Assembly: GCA_029432815.1 (NCBI GenBank) | Contig: JAROBA010000003.1 | Location: forward strand, 62,001 to 126,000 | Origin: Pontiellaceae bacterium B1224 | GTDB taxonomy: Bacteria > Verrucomicrobiota > Kiritimatiellia > Kiritimatiellales > Pontiellaceae | DNA length: 64,000 nt | Direction of reading: 5' to 3' | Shown: one piece after another, positions 16,094 through 25,226 of the stretch | Layout of the letters: each line of letters begins with the position of its first letter | How positions within the stretch are numbered: the stretch's first letter is position 1 | The notes under the pieces: generated by a model | What the model saw: only the letters and a program-made list of their open reading frames with translations | What the model was told of the DNA's origin: nothing | The model's database searches: none | Position numbers and translations under genes: made by a program

Positions 16094-17161
16094 ATGACCG
16101 ATCCATCCAAAAAGTTTCTCGCCGATTTAATTAATAATATGAGCCCGTCGGGCTATGAGGCCCCGGTGGCTAAAGTCTGGAAAGCGGAAGCAGAAAAGTT
16201 TGCTTCCAAGGTCTGGACGGATACGCACGGGAATTCGCATGCGATTGTGAATCCGGGCGGTTCACCGGTCGTGATGCTGGCGGGGCATTACGATGAAATC
16301 AGTTTTATTATTTCGCACATCGATGACGACGGGTTTCTCTGGTTCCAGCCGATGGGCGGATGGGACCCGCAGATTGCACAGGGCCAGCGCGTGCAGATTC
16401 TGACGAAGAAAGGGGTGCTGCGCGGGGTGATTGGTAAGATGGCGATCCATATGCAGTCGCCCGAGCAGCGAAAGCAGCTGGTGGAGCTTAAGGATCTTTT
16501 TATTGATATCGGGGCGAAAGACAAGGCCGATGCCGAAACGATGGTGGAGATCGGCGATCCGGCGGTTATTGCTTATGGTTTTGAAGAGATGGCCAACGGG
16601 ATTGCGGTGGGCCGGGCATTTGATGACCGCGCCGGAGCGTATGTGGTTTTGGAAGCCGGGCGGCTTTTGACTGAACAAAATCCGAATGCCGAGATTCATG
16701 TGGTGGCCACGGTGCAGGAAGAGATTGGTTTGCGCGGTGCGCGGACGGCGGCTTTCGGTATTAATCCAGACATTGGAATTGCGGTGGATGTAACCTTTGC
16801 CACGGATCACCCGAACATGGCGGAAGGGACGAAGCGCAAAAGCCTGATTGAACTGGGGAAGGGGCCGGTGCTGACGCGCGGACCGAATATTAATGCCAAG
16901 CTGTTCGAACTGATGGTGGAGACTGCGAAAGAAGAAAATATTCCGATTCAGATTAATGCCACGCCCGGAGGAACAGGAACGGATGCCAATGCCATTCAGA
17001 TTAATCGGTCGGGGGTTTCGACGGCACTGATCGGAATTCCGCTGCGCTACATGCACAGCCCCTGCGAGCTGATCAGTCTCCAGGATCTGGAAGCCTGTGC
17101 GCTGTTGATTGCAAAAACGGTGGAAAAAATTACGCCGGAAACCAACTTTGTTCCGTTTTGA
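16094..17161 (+). CDS. M42 family metalloaminopeptidase
   Basis: The 355-residue protein has the M42 metal ligands in order: His/Asp in LAGHYDEISF (about residue 60), Asp in AFDDRAGAYV (about 178), the Glu pair in VQEEIGLRGA (about 212), Asp in AVDVTFATDHP (about 233) and His in RYMHSPCELI (about 322). M42 enzymes form large dodecameric cytosolic aminopeptidases with two divalent metals. A ribosome site AAGGAAT precedes the ATG. It is transcribed away from the proline symporter, a pairing that fits peptide and amino-acid use. Confidence 0.92.
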   Translation: MTDPSKKFLADLINNMSPSGYEAPVAKVWKAEAEKFASKVWTDTHGNSHAIVNPGGSPVVMLAGHYDEISFIISHIDDDGFLWFQPMGGWDPQIAQGQRVQILTKKGVLRGVIGKMAIHMQSPEQRKQLVELKDLFIDIGAKDKADAETMVEIGDPAVIAYGFEEMANGIAVGRAFDDRAGAYVVLEAGRLLTEQNPNAEIHVVATVQEEIGLRGARTAAFGINPDIGIAVDVTFATDHPNMAEGTKRKSLIELGKGPVLTRGPNINAKLFELMVETAKEENIPIQINATPGGTGTDANAIQINRSGVSTALIGIPLRYMHSPCELISLQDLEACALLIAKTVEKITPETNFVPF

Positions 17162-17170
17162 AATGATTCG

Positions 17171-17257
17171 CGTGAAAAGTGACGGTTGAGCCGTGATTTC
17201 TTTTGACGCGCTTCCAGCGTCGGGAAAGATTTCACGTTTCACGTTTCACGTTTCACG
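17171..17257. repeat. Inverted heptamer array (element E4)
   Basis: Four units (CGTGAAA, AGTGACG, GTTGAGC, CGTGATT), a 31-bp core containing TTCCAGCGTCGGGAA (one mismatch from the 15-bp dyad), then four exact copies of TTTCACG. It lies between the convergent M42 and LamG genes. Confidence 0.78.
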
Positions 17258-17259
17258 CC

Positions 17260-17928
17260 TCACTGCCGATGGATTTTCAGCGAGCCGATGGCGCCGGTGA
17301 AACCGGTGGTGTCCTGGTATCCGAAGTTTTTGAGTACGACTGGCAGCTGGGTGTGATTGCCCAGACGAATCCGGAGATCATCTCCGGAGAGAGCCGGTTC
17401 ATCCAGAACCATAGCCGCCCGTTTGCGGTTCAAGCTCAACAGGGCCCGGCCGTTCCGGATACTCAGCTCAATGGTTACCCAGCGCTTTTTCAGCTTGCTG
17501 ATCCCCTGACGTGAAGTTTCCTCCAGCGTAAATGTTGAATGACCGGTACGGACGCGTGCAGAAACCTGCCCGTCTATCATGTAGATGGCAAACCCCTGCT
17601 TCTCATTTCCCTGTGAAAGAATTAATCCATCGGTGAGAGCAAAGATACGCACAGAAATGATCCACTCGTCGCCATTGGGATCCAGCAAAGAACTATGCGG
17701 AATATCGAGCCCCTGTCCGTATTGAAATTCGAGCAGGTTACGGTAATTAATTCGAGATACGGTCAACCCGTTCTGGGGAACAAAAAGCGGAAAGAGCGAT
17801 TTGCTGGGAATCAGTCCTTCCTGAGCTTTTTCAAAGTCGAGGTTCAGCATAAGTCCATGGGGGATGGAGAACTCCTGAGCCAGGACCAGTGTTGCGGAAC
17901 ATAGGAAAAGTGAGATGAGCTTTTTCAC
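17260..17928 (-). CDS. Secreted LamG/concanavalin-like protein
   Basis: The 222-residue protein starts (GTG) with a signal peptide (MKKLISLFLCSATLVLAQE). The rest reads like a single jelly-roll of the LamG/concanavalin-like type: LMLNLDFEKA, DEWIISVRIFALTDGLILSQGN, FAIYMIDGQVSARVRTG and a final FTGAIGSLKIHRQ. Such domains bind carbohydrate or form adhesive modules outside the cell. The GTG overlaps the glycosyltransferase stop by four bases, so the two genes are coupled. The target is unknown. Confidence 0.7.
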   Translation of the reverse strand: MKKLISLFLCSATLVLAQEFSIPHGLMLNLDFEKAQEGLIPSKSLFPLFVPQNGLTVSRINYRNLLEFQYGQGLDIPHSSLLDPNGDEWIISVRIFALTDGLILSQGNEKQGFAIYMIDGQVSARVRTGHSTFTLEETSRQGISKLKKRWVTIELSIRNGRALLSLNRKRAAMVLDEPALSGDDLRIRLGNHTQLPVVLKNFGYQDTTGFTGAIGSLKIHRQ

Positions 17929-18983
17929 GTGTACTCCTTTAACGCATTCAGGGCTTCATCGACCGTTATTTCTTTGATACATGGCCAATCTTTATCGCAG
18001 TGACGGGGATCCTTGCATGAGCACAGCTCTTTTTTGCTGAGCATTGTCAGATTTTCTTTTCGCATGGGACTCCAGGATTCGGGGTCGGTGGGCCCGAAGA
18101 TCGTAACGATCGGAATTTGAGTGGTTGCCGCAAGATGCGTCGGACCGCTTTCATTTGAGAATAGCAGGTCTGCCCGTTGAAAAAGAGCCAGCAGAACGGT
18201 CAGGGGTTCTGCAAAAAAGAATGATTCCTCCGGATTCCGCATAAAACCTCTGATTTCATCAATCAGTGCTTTTTCTCCCGGCGCTCCGATCATACAGACT
18301 TTCATGCCTTGATCGATCAGTGCGTCGGCCACTTCTGAAAAACGCTCTTTGGGCCAGCATCGGTGCGCTAAACCGGCACTGGGATGAATGACGGCGAGCT
18401 TCTGGTTTTCGTCGATGCAGTGAGCTTTCAGGATTACGTTCAGCTGGTTTACCGCTTGGGCGGAAGCTGTGAGTCTGATTGGCTCGATGGGAGGTGTTTT
18501 TCCAATACACTCCAGAATCGACGCCAGTGATTGCATGACATGCGATGAGTTGGGTGCTAACTCAATCAGCTGTGTATAAGCTTTCGGACGACGTGCCCAG
18601 CTCAGCGCAATTCTGCGAGGCGCTAAGGTCAGAATGGACAGCGTGGACTCGGTTATACGCCCACTGATAAAAATAACCGCTTGGTAGCGCTTGAAGGGGA
18701 GGGAAAAGAACAGCTTCAGATAGCCCAACAGCTGTGAAAATGACTTTCGTTTTTTTGTCTGGTGGCGGTAAGGAATGATTTGCCTGAAAGAGGGAAGTTG
18801 TTGAGCAAGCGACACGTGTTGACTGGCAACATACAGGTCCGCCCGTCCGGAAAAAAAGGTCGACAGGTGTTCAAGCGTTGGCATGGACAAAATAAAATCG
18901 CCCATGCGATCATCCAGCATAAAAATGCCGATGCGCTTGAGTGTCGGGGATAGTGGTTTCTGTTTTTTCTGTTTTTTCACCAT
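17925..18983 (-). CDS. Glycosyltransferase family 9 (heptosyltransferase-like)
   Basis: This protein has a GT9 layout. The N-terminal Rossmann half opens RIGIFMLDDRMGDFILSMPTLEHL. The C-terminal half has VIHPSAGLAHRCWPKERFSEVADALI, MIGAPGEK, and the ADP-sugar site FSNESGPTHLAATTQIPIVTIFGPTDPE. It likely adds heptose or a related sugar to the lipopolysaccharide core on the cytoplasmic face. I place the start at MVKKQKK (18983); a start at 19019 is in frame but leaves almost no room for the divergent GT4 gene. It opens the glycan cluster. Confidence 0.85.
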   Translation of the reverse strand: MVKKQKKQKPLSPTLKRIGIFMLDDRMGDFILSMPTLEHLSTFFSGRADLYVASQHVSLAQQLPSFRQIIPYRHQTKKRKSFSQLLGYLKLFFSLPFKRYQAVIFISGRITESTLSILTLAPRRIALSWARRPKAYTQLIELAPNSSHVMQSLASILECIGKTPPIEPIRLTASAQAVNQLNVILKAHCIDENQKLAVIHPSAGLAHRCWPKERFSEVADALIDQGMKVCMIGAPGEKALIDEIRGFMRNPEESFFFAEPLTVLLALFQRADLLFSNESGPTHLAATTQIPIVTIFGPTDPESWSPMRKENLTMLSKKELCSCKDPRHCDKDWPCIKEITVDEALNALKEYT

Positions 18984-19032
18984 AGTCCGTCTAATATCCG
19001 GCAAAATTTCTGAGAACATACCTTTTCACAGG

Positions 19033-20226
19033 ATGCAGGGCTATATGAATTTTTTGGATATAGATGGGCGACCACAGCGTGTGGCGGTAATTACGCCCCG
19101 ATTTACATCGATAGGCGGCGGAGAGCGCTATTGCGTGGAGACCTGCAAGTTTGCAGCCCGTCATCCGGGAATCGATCTGACTGTCATTTGTGAGGAATGT
19201 CTGGAACCGGACGAACATATTACATTTATTGAAGTTGGACGCAGCGAATTCCCCCGTTCGCTCAAAAAGAGGCGGTTTGCCGCAAAAGTTTCCCGAATTT
19301 TGCAGGATTCAAATTTTGACCTGATTCATTCCCATCAGCAGGTTCCGGGCGCTCACATTTGTTCGCTGCACGGAACGCCGCATCAGATCTGGGTGGAGTC
19401 CGTAAAAAAACGGACACGACCTTCGGCATTTGATCGCAGCATTATCCGGCTTGAGCAGCAAATGCTGCAGCATGCTGACTGCTCGGCTGTGATTCCCGTT
19501 TCCACTCTGGTGCGAGAATCCTATGAGCAGGTCTATGACTTTTCGAATAAAATCGAGGCGTTAGCCGCTCCGGGAGTTGATCCAGGATGGCTCGCCACGG
19601 CGCAATCGGAAACAAACACCCGGGAAGAGGTCCGTAACCGGCTGAACATTCAAGCCACTGATTTTGTGATTGGTTTTGTTTCGATGAACTGGCCGCACAA
19701 GGGGTTGGACTTGCTTATTGATGCGCTGCATGGTCTGCCCGTTGATGCCCGAAAAGAAACTGTACTTATGGTCGTAGGAAAAGGCGATGAGACCGCCTAC
19801 GCAAAAAAGGCGGATAAGGCAGGTGTACGTATTCGTTTTACCGGTATTGTCGGGAAAGAAATTCCAGACTTCTACGCAGCAATGGACCTGTTTGCATTGC
19901 CGTCAAACTGGGATGCTTTTGCAATGGTTGTGACAGAGGCGATGGCCGCAGGAAAATCCGTGCTGATCAGTGATCAAACCGGAGCGCGCGATATCGTGAC
20001 ACCGGCAGAGAATGGATATGTTTTACCCCTGAAGGATGCCAAAATCTGGTCGGATCATATTCAGATGCTTAAGTCGGATCGGCAGCGTTGCAGGCTTTTA
20101 GGGGCTGCTGCGAGAGAAACGGCCATGCAATGCAGTTGGGTTGCATGCGGAGAATCGATTGTGGGAGTTTACCAAAAGGTGCTGTTAAAAAAGAGCGAGC
20201 AGAAACGCCTGCAGGAGAATGCATGA
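19033..20226 (+). CDS. Glycosyltransferase family 4 (WaaG-like)
   Basis: This GT-B protein opens RVAVITPRFTSIGGGERYCVETCKFAA, has a middle HSHQQVPGAHICSLHGTPH, and a C-terminal nucleotide-sugar half with FVSMNWPHKGLDLLIDAL and the GT4 E-x7-E region LPSNWDAFAMVVTEAMAAGKSVLIS. It resembles WaaG-type core glucosyltransferases. Start at 19033 (MQGYMNF); a longer frame from 18883 overlaps the opposite gene. Its stop overlaps the next start by four bases. Confidence 0.87.
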   Translation: MQGYMNFLDIDGRPQRVAVITPRFTSIGGGERYCVETCKFAARHPGIDLTVICEECLEPDEHITFIEVGRSEFPRSLKKRRFAAKVSRILQDSNFDLIHSHQQVPGAHICSLHGTPHQIWVESVKKRTRPSAFDRSIIRLEQQMLQHADCSAVIPVSTLVRESYEQVYDFSNKIEALAAPGVDPGWLATAQSETNTREEVRNRLNIQATDFVIGFVSMNWPHKGLDLLIDALHGLPVDARKETVLMVVGKGDETAYAKKADKAGVRIRFTGIVGKEIPDFYAAMDLFALPSNWDAFAMVVTEAMAAGKSVLISDQTGARDIVTPAENGYVLPLKDAKIWSDHIQMLKSDRQRCRLLGAAARETAMQCSWVACGESIVGVYQKVLLKKSEQKRLQENA

Positions 20227-20993
20227 GGGAAAAATTATCAGTCTGTATCATCGCCTTTAATGAGGAAGATAAAATCGGGCGGTGTTTGGAAAGTCTGACA
20301 TGGTGTGATGAAATTATTGTTGTTGATTCGAACAGTACGGATCGGACCCGGGAAATTTCGAGACAGTTTACTGACAAAGTCATTGTTCATGAATGGATGG
20401 GGTTTTCCCGCCAAAAAGAATTTGCATGGGAACAGGCGGAAAATCCCTGGATTTTATGGTTGGATGCGGATGAGGCTGTTTCCCCTGAGTTGAAAGATGA
20501 AATTTGCGCCAAACTGGACGGCAATTCGAATGAGGCGGGATATCGGCTGCCACGAATGGTGTATTTCATGAACCGGTGGATAAAGCATGGAGATTGGTAT
20601 CCCGATTTAAACATCCGTTTATTTAAAAAAAGTGAAACAAAAATTGTGCATTCAGATGTTCACGAGCGGGTGGATGTAAAGGGAGCCATCGGGACATTGC
20701 ACCATCCGATTCTGCACTGGCCGTTTGATTCCATCTCCGACCTGCTTTTGAAGGCCGATCAATATTCCTCTTTGGCTGCCGAAGGGACTTTTAAAACGGC
20801 GGGATTTTTCGATCTGTTTTTTCGCCCCGGATTTAATTTTTTCCGCGGATATTTCATCAAACGCGGATTTCTGGATGGACTTGCAGGGTTGGTCATTGCG
20901 TGGATGAACGCTGCGAGCGTGAGTTTTAAATATGCCAAACGCCTGGAAAAACAGATAAATAAAGACCCGGTTAAACCTGAATCAAGCTTTTGA
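20223..20993 (+). CDS. Glycosyltransferase family 2 (WaaE/KdtX-like)
   Basis: The 256-residue GT-A protein begins LSVCIIAFNEEDKIGRCLESL and has the metal-site region ILWLDADEAVSPEL, then WYPDLNIRLFKK and HSDVHERVDVKG, features of the lipopolysaccharide core beta-1,4-glucosyltransferase subgroup. A C-terminal amphipathic region (KRGFLDGLAGLVIAWMNAASV) may associate with the membrane. Start at 20223 overlaps the preceding stop (ATGA); an upstream in-frame start would lie deep in the GT4 gene. Confidence 0.88.
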   Translation: MREKLSVCIIAFNEEDKIGRCLESLTWCDEIIVVDSNSTDRTREISRQFTDKVIVHEWMGFSRQKEFAWEQAENPWILWLDADEAVSPELKDEICAKLDGNSNEAGYRLPRMVYFMNRWIKHGDWYPDLNIRLFKKSETKIVHSDVHERVDVKGAIGTLHHPILHWPFDSISDLLLKADQYSSLAAEGTFKTAGFFDLFFRPGFNFFRGYFIKRGFLDGLAGLVIAWMNAASVSFKYAKRLEKQINKDPVKPESSF

Positions 20994-21029
20994 CCTATCC
21001 CTTTGGATCTCCTATCCTTTTCTTTCTTT

Positions 21030-22007
21030 ATGAAACGAGTTCGACTAGTCAGTAACGATGATGCTTCAGAATGGATCCGCAAGGCCACGCCGGGCGGGCG
21101 GGGCATTTGGAGAGATATCCAGTTTTTCAGTGAAGACATTCCGGAATGTGATTACTGCATCTTCCACAACAATTCGATTCGGCGGGATATTGTTCTGAAC
21201 TGTCCGCCGGAAAACATCTGGGTTTTGATGCAGGAACCATACTTTCCCGGACTGACTGATTGGGTTGTAGAAAAACACGAGCCCTTTGGTCGTGTCTACA
21301 CGCACCGGCGGGACTCATCGTCTGCAAAATATCGGAATACGCAGACCGCGTTGCCCTGGCATGTCGGCAAAACCTACGACCAGCTTAAAGCGATGACCGA
21401 ACCGCCGGAGAAGAGTCGTGATCTTTCGGCGATCATCGGCGGCGCACGCGATCTGCCGGGACACCGGGTGCGGTTCGGTTTTATCCAGGCGTTTAAAAAA
21501 TCCGGACTCCCGCTGGATCTGTTTGGAAAGGAAGTCAATCCTATCGAGGATAAAGCCGATGCGCTGGAACCTTACTTTTATTCACTGGCGATTGAGAATA
21601 ACTGTAATCCCGACATGTGGACCGAAAAGCTGGCAGACTGTTTTCTGTCGTGGACGGTCCCGTTTTATTTCGGCTGTACCAACCTGGATAAATATTTCCC
21701 CGCCGGTTCATATATCCCGATCGATATCAACCGTCCGGAGCAGGCGATGGCGGTGATTCGTGAGCAGCTGGCTGCCCATGACTGGAGCTCCCGCGTTGAT
21801 GCCTTGCGCGAAGCCCGGGAGCGGGTGCTGGAGCACTATCAGCTCATCCCGTTTTTGGCAAACGAGATTGCTGAAGCTCCGCCCACCGGAGCCTCGGTGC
21901 GCCAAACCATTCCGGCTTACTCGCGAAGCCTGAAGGCGAAAATCGCCCACATGAAATACAAGTGGGAGCGTTCCATCAGAAAAAGGACAACAGACAAACC
22001 ATGGTAA
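21030..22007 (+). CDS. GT10-like (fucosyltransferase-type) glycosyltransferase
   Basis: The 325-residue protein has the GT10 C-terminal signature: YFYSLAIENNCNPDMWTEKLADCFLSWTVPFYFGCTNL, with the ENxxxxxxxTEKl motif that binds GDP-fucose in alpha-1,3-fucosyltransferases. The N-terminal acceptor half contains CDYCIFHNN and MQEPYFPGLTDW. Fucose as donor is inferred from the family only. Start at 21030 (MKRVRLVSND). It ends with a seven-base overlap with the next GT2 gene. Confidence 0.82.
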   Translation: MKRVRLVSNDDASEWIRKATPGGRGIWRDIQFFSEDIPECDYCIFHNNSIRRDIVLNCPPENIWVLMQEPYFPGLTDWVVEKHEPFGRVYTHRRDSSSAKYRNTQTALPWHVGKTYDQLKAMTEPPEKSRDLSAIIGGARDLPGHRVRFGFIQAFKKSGLPLDLFGKEVNPIEDKADALEPYFYSLAIENNCNPDMWTEKLADCFLSWTVPFYFGCTNLDKYFPAGSYIPIDINRPEQAMAVIREQLAAHDWSSRVDALREARERVLEHYQLIPFLANEIAEAPPTGASVRQTIPAYSRSLKAKIAHMKYKWERSIRKRTTDKPW

Positions 22008-22822
22008 GCGTAATTGTCAGTTTTTATGAGCGGTCGCGGCATCTCTTGAGGTGTCTGGATGCGTTGGAGTTGAACCGCAGCGACTTTGATGAGGTCGTCA
22101 TTGCCGATGACGGATCCAGGCCGGAAACGGTAGCCCGGGTGAAGGCCGAACTGGGAAAGTACTCATTCCCCATTGAATATGTGTGGCGGGAGTCGGACCA
22201 GTTCGAGCTGGCGGCGACCCGGAATGAGGGCATCAAACGGGCAAAAGGGGAGTATTTGATTATATTGGACTGCGACTTTCTGGTGATGCCGGGCATGATC
22301 GCTGAACACATAAGGAAACGAAAAAAAAGCCGGTTTGTCGTTGGTCGGTTCAAGGAAATGACCGAATCCCTCACAGAGGAACTGTTTGCCCGGGAAGCCT
22401 TAAATGAAGGATTCCTGGAAGAACTATACCGCCGAACCGACGGTGACCGCATGCTGCGGAAATTGCAAACGCGCTATCACCGGCGCAATTGGTTGACCCG
22501 CCTCCGGTTGGCGGGGCCGACAAAGCACCACATTGGCTCCCAGATTTCCATCTATAGGGAAGATCTTGAAAAGGTGAACGGCTATGATGAAAATTATGTC
22601 GGTTGGGGCGGTGAGGACGAAGATTTGGGCCATCGGCTGATTGGCGCCGGCATGCTGTGTATTCCTGCCATAATCACCGCGCGCCACCTGCACATGTGGC
22701 ATCCCCGGCAGATGGGGGATCAGCATTGGAGCAAGGGGAGTAATATGGAGTATTTCCTGAGGAAGGATCGGCCGCATCGCTGCGCCAATGGTCTGGTGGA
22801 TGAAACCGGAAAGGGCGTGTAG
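22001..22822 (+). CDS. Glycosyltransferase family 2 (chondroitin-polymerase-like type)
   Basis: The 273-residue protein begins MVSVIVSFYERSRHLLRCLDAL and has EVVIADDGSRPE, a DCDFLVMPGMIAEH metal site, and the late GYDENYVGWGGEDEDLGHRLIGAG block, characteristic of GT2 enzymes of the GT7-C/chondroitin-synthase-like group. It likely extends a surface glycan. The start at 22001 lies inside the last codons of the GT10-like gene. Confidence 0.85.
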   Translation: MVSVIVSFYERSRHLLRCLDALELNRSDFDEVVIADDGSRPETVARVKAELGKYSFPIEYVWRESDQFELAATRNEGIKRAKGEYLIILDCDFLVMPGMIAEHIRKRKKSRFVVGRFKEMTESLTEELFAREALNEGFLEELYRRTDGDRMLRKLQTRYHRRNWLTRLRLAGPTKHHIGSQISIYREDLEKVNGYDENYVGWGGEDEDLGHRLIGAGMLCIPAIITARHLHMWHPRQMGDQHWSKGSNMEYFLRKDRPHRCANGLVDETGKGV

Positions 22823-23604
22823 TGCACCGTTCTGTCACGATCCTCACCGCCCATTTCGGCGATTTTGACTGGACGGATTTCCTGATCAGAAGGCTCTTCG
22901 AGACCGTGGGAAACAGTGCTTCGGAGCTGGAGATTCTGGTGATCAATCAGGATCGTACGGCGGAATCGCGAGCGCGGCTCGAAAAGATGGGTGCTGTGCG
23001 CGTGCTCGAATATCCGCGTAACGAAAAGTACTTTAAGGTAATGGGACACGACCATCCCTGGGTGCTGGATCAGGCATTGAAGGAGGTCGGCGGCGATATA
23101 CTGGTCGTATTCGATTGTGATGCGCATCCGGTTCGGGATGACTGGTTCCAAGAGTTGGAGATGCGCCTGAAAGCGTCGGACGCGGTTTTGGCCGAAGACC
23201 ATGTCCGTCCCGGCTTTCCTCACCCCTGCTTTATGGCCTTTACGCGAAACGCCTATGAGTCGGGTATCAGTTTCAGCGAAGGTGTTCTTGAGGAAGAGGT
23301 TGATACCGGGCGGTTGATTCATAAACAGCTGGAGGCGAACGGTATCGCCTATGAGCTGCTACCGCCGCAGTTGCTGTTCAATAAAATCTGCGGCGTTTTA
23401 TACGCCGGGATGGTCTACCACCACGGAAGCGGCACGTTCCACGCATCGGAAGAAGCCCGCCTGCAGGAGCAGGTACATGCGCTGAGCCATCAAATCAAAC
23501 GGTTGGTACTTGACGAAACCAGGTATGCATTCCCGGCAGGAATGAAAACCACGCTTTTCATGCAAAAGCTGAAACGCGAACTGACAAAACCATTTCGGAG
23601 ATAA
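22822..23604 (+). CDS. GT2-like glycosyltransferase
   Basis: The 260-residue protein starts at a GTG that overlaps the preceding stop by one base. It opens RSVTILTAHFGDFDWTDFLIRRLFETV and has ILVVFDCDAHPVRDDWFQELE, a DxD-type metal site around residue 95, followed by HPCFMAFTRNAYES and YHHGSGTFHASEE. This is the pattern of GT-A enzymes annotated as glycosyltransferase family 2 relatives. Donor and acceptor are unknown. Confidence 0.72.
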   Translation: MHRSVTILTAHFGDFDWTDFLIRRLFETVGNSASELEILVINQDRTAESRARLEKMGAVRVLEYPRNEKYFKVMGHDHPWVLDQALKEVGGDILVVFDCDAHPVRDDWFQELEMRLKASDAVLAEDHVRPGFPHPCFMAFTRNAYESGISFSEGVLEEEVDTGRLIHKQLEANGIAYELLPPQLLFNKICGVLYAGMVYHHGSGTFHASEEARLQEQVHALSHQIKRLVLDETRYAFPAGMKTTLFMQKLKRELTKPFRR

Positions 23605-23606
23605 GT

Positions 23607-24497
23607 ATGCAGGAGTGCAGGTGGATGGTTTATATGATGTGCCACAACATCATTTGGGATGAAATGTTTGAGGGTGATGCCGAGTTTTCTTCGGAGCACT
23701 ATACCTTCCTCAAGCTCGGCACCCACGAGCTGGAATACAATCCGGAAAAAGGCTATCGGGTTATTGAAGAGTCTGATTTTCCGGTTCAGTGGCCCGATGC
23801 GCACTATGCGGAATTTACCGGTATGTACAGCCTCTACAAGAGTGGCGAACACAGGAAGTACGACTATATCGGGTTCTCCCAGTACGACAAGGAGCAGCGG
23901 CTCATTGGAACCGGGCCGGATATGGATATCCATGAGCTGGAACGCGCGCGCCATCAGATAGAGACGGAGCGCGCCGGCGGCGGCCCGACCAATATCACCG
24001 AGTTGACCGAGCAGGTATTGGCCGACGCCGCCGAACCGCTTCACATCAGCTATGAAAGCCATGAGTTCAACAAAATCTACGACCAGAGAGTCATGATGGA
24101 TAACGAGCATCCCGATCGTTTTCTTGGCGATGGGGTGAACTGTATGGATCGGATTCTGGAAGATTACAATGCATTCTTCGGCACCTCGTTCTGCATGGAT
24201 GATGTGGCCAAAACCGGGTGGCTTAATATGTGCGACAGCTTTCTGACGCCATCGGAGACGTTCGATAAACTCATGTCGTTTATTGTTCCGATCATGGAGA
24301 GCCGCAAGCTGGATAAATACGACACTAAACGAAAGCATCGTCTACAGGGCGGGTTGCTCGAGCGCTATGTCGCCGTCTTTTTTGCGCTCGAGGACATTCG
24401 CAAGGTGGATCTCTCAACGATTCATCAATATTGGAAGAAGAAGGGACCGGAAAAGAAGACGGTGTTCTCTCGCCTGAAGGCAGTGTTTGTGCGTTAA
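23607..24497 (+). CDS. Glycan-cluster protein, distantly DUF4422-like
   Basis: The 296-residue soluble protein begins MVYMMCHNIIWDEMFEG and has HYAEFTGMYSLYKSGEHRKYDYIGFSQYDKEQR, reminiscent of the DUF4422 pattern (Y-W/L-Y-N-x-D-Y-hydrophobic-G-x-x-x-Y) found in capsule and LPS loci. A later Cys-containing part MCDSFLTPSETFDKLMSFIV is unassigned. It is last in the plus-strand run of glycosyltransferases. I do not assign a reaction. Confidence 0.5.
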   Translation: MQECRWMVYMMCHNIIWDEMFEGDAEFSSEHYTFLKLGTHELEYNPEKGYRVIEESDFPVQWPDAHYAEFTGMYSLYKSGEHRKYDYIGFSQYDKEQRLIGTGPDMDIHELERARHQIETERAGGGPTNITELTEQVLADAAEPLHISYESHEFNKIYDQRVMMDNEHPDRFLGDGVNCMDRILEDYNAFFGTSFCMDDVAKTGWLNMCDSFLTPSETFDKLMSFIVPIMESRKLDKYDTKRKHRLQGGLLERYVAVFFALEDIRKVDLSTIHQYWKKKGPEKKTVFSRLKAVFVR

Positions 24498-24512
24498 AGT
24501 AATACCATGGGC

Positions 24513-25163
24513 TTACTTCGGGGGTTCAATCCGGATGCTGTCGTTATCAATCTCGATCGTAGAGCCGGGCTGATGTTTTTCGACAAACTCGGTTAGAGCC
24601 TCGATGGTTGGATAGTCTGCATCTGTGCCGAACAGACGGGCATCATCGATCACAATCACATGGCCCATACGCTTGGCGTTAAAAATGTGTTCCAACTCTT
24701 CGTAGATAGGAGTGTCTTTTTCTCCCTGAGCGGTTTCTCCACAGGAATAGTGGCCGTCCAGCCAGAAGAGCGTAGGCTGGTCAATCCGGGGTAGCAGTTT
24801 TCCCAGCTCCTTGCCGCTGTCACCATTGATCAGTTCAACGTTCGAGATCCCTTTGAACCGGCGTTGCGCGCGTTTCCAAAGCATTTCACTCAGTTCAATG
24901 GAATAGACCTTGTCAAACCGGTGGCGCATGGCCTCGATCATTTCGCCCAGATAGGTTCCGGTTTCAACGAGGACCTTCAGCCTATGTTTGTCAGCATAAT
25001 GGGCAATCGCTTCCTGCTTGATCAGGTGCGGCGGAACGGTGAACTGACCGCTGGTCCAGCCCTTCAGTTCTTCCTGCTGGCGTTTCTTTTCAACGCCGGT
25101 CTGATATTTCCCGTAGTATGGCGTGTGCTGAATCAGCTTCCGTATATTGCCCCTTAAACCCAT
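24513..25163 (-). CDS. Class I SAM-dependent methyltransferase-like protein
   Basis: The 216-residue protein has a SAM-binding loop VLVETGTYLGEMIEAM (about residues 64-79), an acidic strand end VYSIELSEML, and later FWLDGHYSCGET and VIVIDDARLFG. This matches Rossmann methyltransferases of the type found in surface-glycan loci. The target could be a sugar of the product. It is convergent with the preceding gene and precedes the GT4 gene on its strand. Confidence 0.7.
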   Translation of the reverse strand: MGLRGNIRKLIQHTPYYGKYQTGVEKKRQQEELKGWTSGQFTVPPHLIKQEAIAHYADKHRLKVLVETGTYLGEMIEAMRHRFDKVYSIELSEMLWKRAQRRFKGISNVELINGDSGKELGKLLPRIDQPTLFWLDGHYSCGETAQGEKDTPIYEELEHIFNAKRMGHVIVIDDARLFGTDADYPTIEALTEFVEKHQPGSTIEIDNDSIRIEPPK

Positions 25164-25226
25164 TCCTGAACCTCGCTTGTTTTTTTAAGGGTGTGCAGTG
25201 TATGAGCCGGAAGTCAAACACGCCAG

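Noticed and set aside
18883-19032. N-terminal extension of the GT4 glycosyltransferase
   Set aside because: The extension is antisense to the conserved start of the GT9 gene and has no relation to GT4 N-termini; start at 19033 is preferred.
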